Positions 1-4,031 of a DNA stretch of 5,229 nt are shown piece by piece. Numbering within the stretch: position 1 is the stretch's first letter; each line of letters starts with the position of its first letter. The position numbers and the translations under genes are program-made. Below the pieces are notes generated by a model. It did no database searches. It worked only from the letters and a program-made list of their open reading frames with translations, and was not told the origin of the DNA. The DNA comes from Spirochaetes bacterium RBG_16_67_19 (GTDB lineage: Bacteria; Spirochaetota; Spirochaetia; SZUA-6; DRHE01), in NCBI GenBank assembly GCA_001829505.1, contig MIBK01000202.1, positions 5,079 to 10,307 of the forward strand. The letters are read 5' to 3'.

Positions 1-77
1 ACGTAGGTGACCTGGGCCGGCAGGGGAGTCAGGGCGGCCAGCAATAGGAGAACGGCGAGGAATCGGCCTGCATCCAT
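1..77 (-). CDS. N-terminus of a probable exported protein (partial, runs off the left edge)
   Basis: Only the first 25 codons lie in the window. They read as a classic Sec signal peptide: a short n-region with one arginine (Arg5), a hydrophobic core rich in Leu, Ala and Val (about residues 6-16), then Thr-Pro-Leu-Pro-Ala-Gln, giving a plausible signal peptidase I site after Ala21. The chosen ATG is at 75-77. An ATG at 83-85 is in another frame that soon stops, and no other ATG in frame lies upstream. There is no good Shine-Dalgarno sequence in front of it. It lies 46 nt after the hybrid kinase stop on the same strand, so it is probably the third gene of that operon. The mature protein is outside the window and its function cannot be told. 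Confidence 0.6.
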   Translation of the reverse strand, partial: MDAGRFLAVLLLLAALTPLPAQVTY

Positions 78-123
78 GGCTTCATTATCAATGGATGCCC
101 GACCGATGCAAGAGCGCCCGCGC

Positions 124-1791
124 CTACCCGGCGCCCCCGGCGAGCCGGCGCAGCGCGGCCCGCAGGTCGTTCATATCCGGAGGCTTGGAGATCACCTGGT
201 CCACCCACTCCGGCTTCTCCCCGCTATCGGAGAAGCTGCCCCAGCCCGACAGCAGGATCACCGGGGTGCGCGGGGAAGCCCGCTTGATTTCCCTGGCGAC
301 CTGGATTCCGTCCATGTTGGGCATGGACAGGTCGGTGATCACCACGTCGTAGCCGCGGCCCTCCGCCTGCTCGGCCCGGAACCTGCGGACCCCATCCTCG
401 CCGCTGGGCAGGCCGGTGACCAGGTGGCCGCCCGCCCGCAGCAGCTCCTGCATCGTGTTCAGCACCATCGGCTCGTCGTCAATGAAAAGGATGCGCAGCG
501 CCTCCTGGCCGCCGGGAGCCCGGCTGGCGGCTACCGGCGCCGGTGGCAGGCTCCGGCGGGGGAAAAGCAGGCGTACGGTCGTTCCTCTGCCCGGCGAGCT
601 CTCGATGCGGATGTCCCCGCCGTGGCGCTGCATGACCCCGTACACCATGGCCAGCCCCAGGCCGGTGCCGTTGGCCCCCTTGGTCGTGTAGAAGGGCTCC
701 AGGCAGCGCGCCTTCTGCTCCTCGTCCATGCCCAGGCCCGTATCGGCCACCTCGACCACGAGGAAAGACTCCTGAACCACGGCCCGCAGGCGGATGCTTC
801 CCCCCTGCGGCAGGGCGTCCACCGCATTGAAAATCAGGTTCATCAGGGCTTCGCGGATTTCCCCCGGCACGCCCGCCAGCGGCGGGATCGCCTCCGGGGC
901 TTCCAGCCGCAGGTCCACGACCAGGCCGTAGCGGTTGGGCATGTCCGCCCAGCGCGGGCGGGTCAGCTCCACGACCTGGCCCAGCAGCTCCTTCAAATCG
1001 ATGGATTGCAACGCGGCGCTCTCCTCTTGCTTTCGATAGAACTCACGCATCCTGGAGGTGGTGGCCTCGATATCCCTGGCCGCCTGGCGGATAGTCCGCA
1101 GGTAGCCGCGGGCCTGCTCGCTCAGGCCGCTCTCGCTTTCCAGCAACGCCTCGGAATACAGGGCGATCGGGGCCAGGGTGTTGTTGATGTCGTGGACGAT
1201 GCCGCTGGCCATCTGCCCCATGGCATTCAGGCGCTCCTGCTCCATCATGGTCTGACGGGAAGCCTGCAGCTCGCGACGCAGGTCCCACTGGCGGACCGCC
1301 AGACCGAGCTGCGCGGCCAGCGCGGCGAGGAAACCGCCCTGCCCCGGCTCCAGGGAAATCGGCTCCCGGAACAGCATGAACAGCGTGCCGAGGCGCTCGG
1401 GCCCCGCGGCCAGGGGAAGCAGGACCGCGCAATTCAACCCAGCGGCTTTCGCCCTCGGAAACGTCTGCAGGTCTGTGATGGAAAGCTGCGTGACGGCCGG
1501 CAGGGAGCCGACCCGCTGGCTCCATCCGGCCGGCATCGCCGCTCCGCCGGTCAGCTCGAGCCACGCCGCCAGCCGCGGGTCGCAGGTATGCAGGCAGCTG
1601 ACGACTTCCGCTCCCTTTTGCCCGTCCACCAGGCTGACGCCGCCGAGCGGAAAGCCCAGGCTGGCCGCCAACCCCCTCAACGTTTCCTCCAGCATGTCCT
1701 GCAGGTCCCTCCCCCCGGCAATGGAGGCGGAGAGCTCGGCCAGGGCGCCGATCCAGCGGGCATGTTGCTCCAGGCGGCGTTTGAGATTCAC
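124..1791 (-). CDS. Soluble hybrid sensor histidine kinase (GAF - HisKA - HATPase_c - receiver)
   Basis: A 555-residue cytoplasmic hybrid kinase with no transmembrane segment. An N-terminal GAF-like sensor spans about residues 16-168. The phosphoacceptor box is GIVHDINN with His200 and Asn204 at the +4 position usual for phosphatase function. The ATPase domain (about 310-411) has N-box Asn318/Asn322, G1 box DTGLGM at 350-355, F-box Phe367 and G2 box GTGLGL at 375-380. A linker leads to a C-terminal receiver (about 431-550) with acidic pair Asp438/Asp439, phosphoacceptor Asp487, Ser515 and Lys536. All catalytic residues are present, so it should autophosphorylate and pass phosphate to its own receiver and probably to the adjacent NtrC-type regulator (inference from gene order). 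The start is GTG at 1789-1791, only about 2 nt after the start site predicted from the sigma-54 promoter at 1804-1820, so that transcript would be leaderless. The alternative ATG at 1693-1695 (523 aa) has a purine-rich GGGGGGAGGG upstream but would clip the first GAF helix. Confidence 0.93.
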   Translation of the reverse strand: MNLKRRLEQHARWIGALAELSASIAGGRDLQDMLEETLRGLAASLGFPLGGVSLVDGQKGAEVVSCLHTCDPRLAAWLELTGGAAMPAGWSQRVGSLPAVTQLSITDLQTFPRAKAAGLNCAVLLPLAAGPERLGTLFMLFREPISLEPGQGGFLAALAAQLGLAVRQWDLRRELQASRQTMMEQERLNAMGQMASGIVHDINNTLAPIALYSEALLESESGLSEQARGYLRTIRQAARDIEATTSRMREFYRKQEESAALQSIDLKELLGQVVELTRPRWADMPNRYGLVVDLRLEAPEAIPPLAGVPGEIREALMNLIFNAVDALPQGGSIRLRAVVQESFLVVEVADTGLGMDEEQKARCLEPFYTTKGANGTGLGLAMVYGVMQRHGGDIRIESSPGRGTTVRLLFPRRSLPPAPVAASRAPGGQEALRILFIDDEPMVLNTMQELLRAGGHLVTGLPSGEDGVRRFRAEQAEGRGYDVVITDLSMPNMDGIQVAREIKRASPRTPVILLSGWGSFSDSGEKPEWVDQVISKPPDMNDLRAALRRLAGGAG

Positions 1792-1803
1792 CGCGAATAG
1801 AAA

Positions 1804-1820
1804 TGCAAGAATCGTGCCAG
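1804..1820 (-). promoter_or_regulatory. Sigma-54 (-24/-12) promoter in front of the hybrid kinase gene
   Basis: On the minus strand the sequence reads CTGGCACGATTCTTGCA, which matches YTGGCACGRNNNTTGCW at every defined position. The invariant GG is at 1818-1817 and the GC at 1806-1805, with correct spacing. Transcription should begin near 1793. It sits wholly in the 36-nt gap between the NtrC-type regulator stop and the kinase GTG. The upstream gene encodes an activator with an intact GAFTGA loop, so positive feedback on the kinase is a natural inference. A phantom hydrophobic peptide that would extend the kinase upstream is explained by this promoter sequence. Confidence 0.85.
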
Positions 1821-1827
1821 CGCCTGC

Positions 1828-3252
1828 TCAGACGCTGGAGGAGTCCTTCTTTTTACGGGAGAGTCTCTTGCTCAGGGCCTGCTGGCTCAGTCCGAGCAGC
1901 TGCGCCGCGATGCTCTGGTTGCCCTGGGAGCGCTGCAGGGCTTCGTCGATCAGCATCTGCACGCCCTGCTCCAGGGTCGGCAGGCGGTCGGCGAAGGCCA
2001 ACGGCGTCTCCGCCGGCTGCACGGGAGGGCCGGCGCCGGGGCCGATTCTTTCGCGGAACAGTTCCAGGGAGAGCACGCCGCCCCGGTGCCGGCTCACCGC
2101 GTCATAGACCATGGACTTCAGCTCCCGGATATTGCCGGGGAAATCGTAGGTGGCCAGCAGCGTATAGAGCTGGGGCGGCGGGGTGGGCGGCTTCTTGCCC
2201 AGCTCCGCCGCCGCCTGGGCCAGGAAGTGGTCCGCCAGGAGCGGGATGTCTTCCTTGCGCGCCCGCAGGGGGGGAATCTCCAGCCGGTGCGTGGACAGGC
2301 GGTAGTAGAGGTCCTTGCGGAAGCCTCCTTCGCCAACCAGGGCCGGAAGGTCCCGGTTGGTGGCCAGTACGACCCGGGCGCTGGAGCGTTTCACGCTGTC
2401 CGAACCGATGGGGAAGTACTCGCGGGCCTCCAGCAGGCGCAGCAGCTTGACCTGGGAGGCGACGCTGAGCTCCCCGATCTCGTCCAGGAACAGGGTTCCC
2501 TCCGCGGCCTGCTCCACCAGGCCCTTGCGGTCCTGGACCGCCCCGGTGAAGGCCCCTTTCTTGTGCCCGAATAGGGTGTCGGAGAACAGGGAATCGTCGA
2601 AACCGGCCACATTGGCGGCCAGGAAGGCGCCCTCGCGTCCGGAAAGGTTGTGCACCACCAGGGCCAGCAGGTCCTTGCCCGTTCCCGTTTCCCCCGTGAT
2701 CAGGACCGGCTGGCTGGAGGCGGCGATGGCCTCGAGGTAGAGAAACACGGAGAGCATGGCCTGGCTGCGGGTCAGCACCGCCGCGAAAGCCTCCGGGCGC
2801 TTCAGCCGCCGGTCGAAGAACTGGTTCTTCAACAGGTCGTGCTCGCGGTGCAGCTCCCGGAACTCGAAGGCCTTGCGAATGCCGTTGACGAACCGGCTCT
2901 CCTCCACGGCCTTGACCATGTAGTCGAAGGCCCCCAGCTTCATGCACTCCACGGCCAGGGAGACCTCGTCCCTCCCCGTGACCACGATCACCGGGACGTC
3001 CGGGTAGGCCGTGCGGATCTCCGAAAGCAGCTCGGTGCCGGGCAGGTGGGGCATGATCAGGTCCAGGACGACCACCTCCACCTGGCCGCGGCCGATCGTC
3101 TCCAGCACCTCCCGGCTGTCGGCGCAGGTGAGCACGTTAGCCAGGCCGTTGGCCTCCAACAGGGCCTTCCAGCTATCCAGGACGTACTCCTCGTCGTCCA
3201 CCAGCAGGACGCAGGGATGGAGGTTGTCCTCTTTGGCCATCCCCGATACCAT
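1828..3252 (-). CDS. NtrC-family sigma-54-dependent response regulator
   Basis: A 474-residue activator of usual NtrC length. The receiver (about residues 13-128) has acidic pair Asp19/Asp20, phosphoacceptor Asp64, Thr92 and Lys114; the lysine is followed by Ala rather than the usual Pro. The AAA+ domain (about 156-385) has Walker A GETGTGKD at 187-194, the sigma-54 contact loop GAFTGA at 233-238, Walker B GTLFLDEIG at 252-260, sensor I Asn299, arginine-finger region FRKDLYYRL at 311-319, and sensor II PGNIREL at 372-378 (Phe instead of the common Trp before it). A Fis-type helix-turn-helix lies at about 434-468. It should bind an upstream site, form a hexamer when phosphorylated, and open sigma-54 promoters by ATP hydrolysis. 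I chose the ATG at 3250-3252 because TAGG lies 7 nt upstream. ATG 3238-3240 (470 aa) is possible. ATG 3295-3297 lacks a ribosome site and lies in the palindrome. The stop is 36 nt before the hybrid kinase GTG. Confidence 0.95.
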   Translation of the reverse strand: MVSGMAKEDNLHPCVLLVDDEEYVLDSWKALLEANGLANVLTCADSREVLETIGRGQVEVVVLDLIMPHLPGTELLSEIRTAYPDVPVIVVTGRDEVSLAVECMKLGAFDYMVKAVEESRFVNGIRKAFEFRELHREHDLLKNQFFDRRLKRPEAFAAVLTRSQAMLSVFLYLEAIAASSQPVLITGETGTGKDLLALVVHNLSGREGAFLAANVAGFDDSLFSDTLFGHKKGAFTGAVQDRKGLVEQAAEGTLFLDEIGELSVASQVKLLRLLEAREYFPIGSDSVKRSSARVVLATNRDLPALVGEGGFRKDLYYRLSTHRLEIPPLRARKEDIPLLADHFLAQAAAELGKKPPTPPPQLYTLLATYDFPGNIRELKSMVYDAVSRHRGGVLSLELFRERIGPGAGPPVQPAETPLAFADRLPTLEQGVQMLIDEALQRSQGNQSIAAQLLGLSQQALSKRLSRKKKDSSSV

Positions 3253-3259
3253 AGCGAAG

Positions 3260-3308
3260 CCTACAAAACTTGTCCAATGCTGCCGGGATTGGGACATTTT
3301 TTGTAAGG
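3260..3308. repeat. Long imperfect inverted repeat, candidate operator / upstream activating site
   Basis: The left arm (3260-3278) and the reverse complement of the right arm (3288-3308) align along their whole length, apart from two one-base gaps and two adjacent mismatches. The best conserved parts are an inner TGTCC(C)AAT and an outer TACAAAA. The loop is 9 nt (3279-3287). It ends 8 nt before the regulator ATG and is centred about 155 nt upstream of the start site predicted for the right-facing sigma-54 promoter, a typical distance for an enhancer-binding protein. Binding by the adjacent regulator is inference. In the leftward transcript the same repeat would fold into a hairpin that pairs the regulator's ribosome site (3260-3263), so RNA-level control is an alternative. 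Confidence 0.7.
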
Positions 3309-3318
3309 CTTTTCGGCC

Positions 3319-3335
3319 GCCGCGCAGGGCGCGGC
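3319..3335. repeat. GC-rich hairpin (7-bp perfect stem, 3-nt loop)
   Basis: GCCGCGC, loop AGG, then GCGCGGC. No run of T follows on either strand, so it is not a convincing intrinsic terminator. It lies between the distal palindrome and the right-facing promoters, and could be a binding site or simply a structured spacer. Confidence 0.4.
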
Positions 3336-3353
3336 TTCACGGATTCAGGGCAT

Positions 3354-3382
3354 TTGACATGAAAAGCCGCCTTTCCTATCAT
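3354..3382 (+). promoter_or_regulatory. Sigma-70-type promoter facing the right-hand operon
   Basis: A perfect -35 hexamer TTGACA (3354-3359), a 17-nt spacer, then TATCAT (3377-3382), which matches five of six bases of the -10 consensus. The predicted start is near 3389. It lies upstream of the sigma-54 promoter and points the same way, giving a tandem housekeeping plus inducible arrangement. An 8-bp inverted repeat (GGCTTTTC at 3307-3314, GAAAAGCC at 3361-3368) has its right arm in the spacer and may be a control site. Confidence 0.65.
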
Positions 3383-3412
3383 GGGTAGGCCCGTATCGGT
3401 CCGGCGGGCAAG

Positions 3413-3429
3413 TTGGTATGGATCTTGCA
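3413..3429 (+). promoter_or_regulatory. Sigma-54 (-24/-12) promoter of the right-hand operon
   Basis: TTGGTATGGATCTTGCA fits YTGGCACGRNNNTTGCW at all positions except two C-to-T changes in the CAC core. The key GG (3415-3416) and TTGC (3425-3428) are present at the right spacing. The predicted start is near 3440, giving a leader of about 50 nt before the ATG at 3492. The divergent gene encodes a sigma-54 activator, and a large palindrome lies about 155 nt upstream, both as expected for an activator-controlled sigma-54 promoter. Confidence 0.75.
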
Positions 3430-3446
3430 TTCCCTACTATCGAGCT

Positions 3447-3473
3447 CCTGCCTTTAAGGCAGGCAAATTTTTT
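3447..3473 (+). terminator. Leader hairpin with U-tract: candidate attenuator or intrinsic terminator
   Basis: A perfect palindrome CCTGCCTT-T-AAGGCAGG (3447-3463) can fold with a 6-bp CCTGCC/GGCAGG stem and a 5-nt loop. After CAAA comes a run of six T (3468-3473). It lies in the leader, downstream of both right-facing promoters and before the ribosome site. RNA from the sigma-70 start ending here would be about 85 nt; from the sigma-54 start only about 35 nt. The four bases between stem and U-tract make it weaker than a textbook terminator, so a stability or translation element is an alternative. Confidence 0.55.
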
Positions 3474-3480
3474 CAATCGC

Positions 3481-3486
3481 GGGAGG
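3481..3486 (+). promoter_or_regulatory. Strong Shine-Dalgarno site fixing the start at 3492
   Basis: GGGAGG followed by 5 nt (CAAGG) and then ATG at 3492. It decides this start over the ATG at 3381 in the same frame, which overlaps the sigma-70 -10 box and would place the promoter and leader hairpin inside the gene. Confidence 0.85.
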
Positions 3487-3491
3487 CAAGG

Positions 3492-4031
3492 ATGAACGAG
3501 ACGAAAGTGAACGGACCCCTGACGGCCACCTATGAAGCCGTTTGGCAGCGGATCGTGGGTTACGTGGAGAAGGGGCTGGCCCTGTCCGAGCAGGAAACGA
3601 GGACCCTCGCCAGACTGCCGGTAGCCAAGTACGTCGCCGCCATTCCCTACGCGGCCCGGTGCAGGAATCCCGACCGCCTGGCCGTGATGCTGGTGTCCCT
3701 GTTCGTGGTGGAGATCCGCGGCGGCTCGCCTTTCGACACCCGCCCCAGCGACCAGAACGGAAGCCTGGAGCGCATCGAACCCTACTTCGCGCCCCTGTAC
3801 CAGGCCGGCGGGGACGCGCAGCTCATCGACAAGGCGAAGTACATCCTGGGGATGAAGACCTTCTCCCACTGGATCGAGGAGCCGGCGGGGCACCCCAGCG
3901 GGCTGGACTTCACCATCCCGCGGGCGGAGCTGAAGGTTCTGGCCGAGGCGCTTCCGGGCAGCGACCTGCTGGACAGCATCCTGACGGTGGAGGACGGGCT
4001 GATCAACACCTGGAGTGCACCGCCTAAGTAA
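3492..4031 (+). CDS. Unrecognised 179-residue cytoplasmic protein, first gene of the right-hand operon
   Basis: I do not recognise a family. The 179-residue product has no signal peptide and no clear membrane span; the most hydrophobic stretch (about residues 62-74, with many Val and Leu) is too short for a confident one. It looks mostly helical and has a single cysteine (Cys57). Notable segments are KYVAAIPYAARCRNPDR (46-62), GGSPFDTRPSDQNGS (77-91) and a central part rich in aromatics and Pro, including EPYFAPLYQ (96-104). Codon use, a strong ribosome site and both promoters support it as a real gene. Its TAA shares one base with the ATG of the membrane kinase, so the two are probably translated together and may act together, for example as a partner, input or output adaptor of the kinase (inference). 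Its promoter suggests control by the divergent regulator. Confidence 0.88.
   Translation: MNETKVNGPLTATYEAVWQRIVGYVEKGLALSEQETRTLARLPVAKYVAAIPYAARCRNPDRLAVMLVSLFVVEIRGGSPFDTRPSDQNGSLERIEPYFAPLYQAGGDAQLIDKAKYILGMKTFSHWIEEPAGHPSGLDFTIPRAELKVLAEALPGSDLLDSILTVEDGLINTWSAPPK

Noticed and set aside
105..127. CTCTTGCAT on the minus strand before the exported-protein gene looks like a sigma-54 -12 element.
   Set aside because: There is no GG at the required distance; the nearest GG pairs are out of register by several bases.
7..1800. A very long open frame on the plus strand (597 codons) opposite the hybrid kinase.
   Set aside because: It is a shadow of the GC-rich minus-strand gene: its composition is rich in Arg, Gln, His, Gly and Ala with no recognisable domain, while the other strand has all kinase and receiver motifs.
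1789..1830. The regulator and hybrid kinase are in the same frame, separated by one TGA and 12 sense codons, hinting at a stop-codon read-through fusion, or at a kinase starting earlier with a short hydrophobic segment.
   Set aside because: The intervening bases are explained by the perfect sigma-54 promoter. The hydrophobic stretch of about nine residues is too short for a membrane span, and no normal start codon lies in it.
3258..3277. TTGGAC and TTGTA on the minus strand before the regulator resemble a -24/-12 promoter.
   Set aside because: The spacing is one base short, which sigma-54 promoters do not tolerate well, and the bases belong to the inverted repeat.
3381..3491. Upstream in-frame ATG at 3381 that would extend the 179-residue protein to 216 residues.
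   Set aside because: It overlaps the -10 box, has no ribosome site, and would translate through the sigma-54 promoter and leader hairpin; the ATG at 3492 has GGGAGG at 5 nt.
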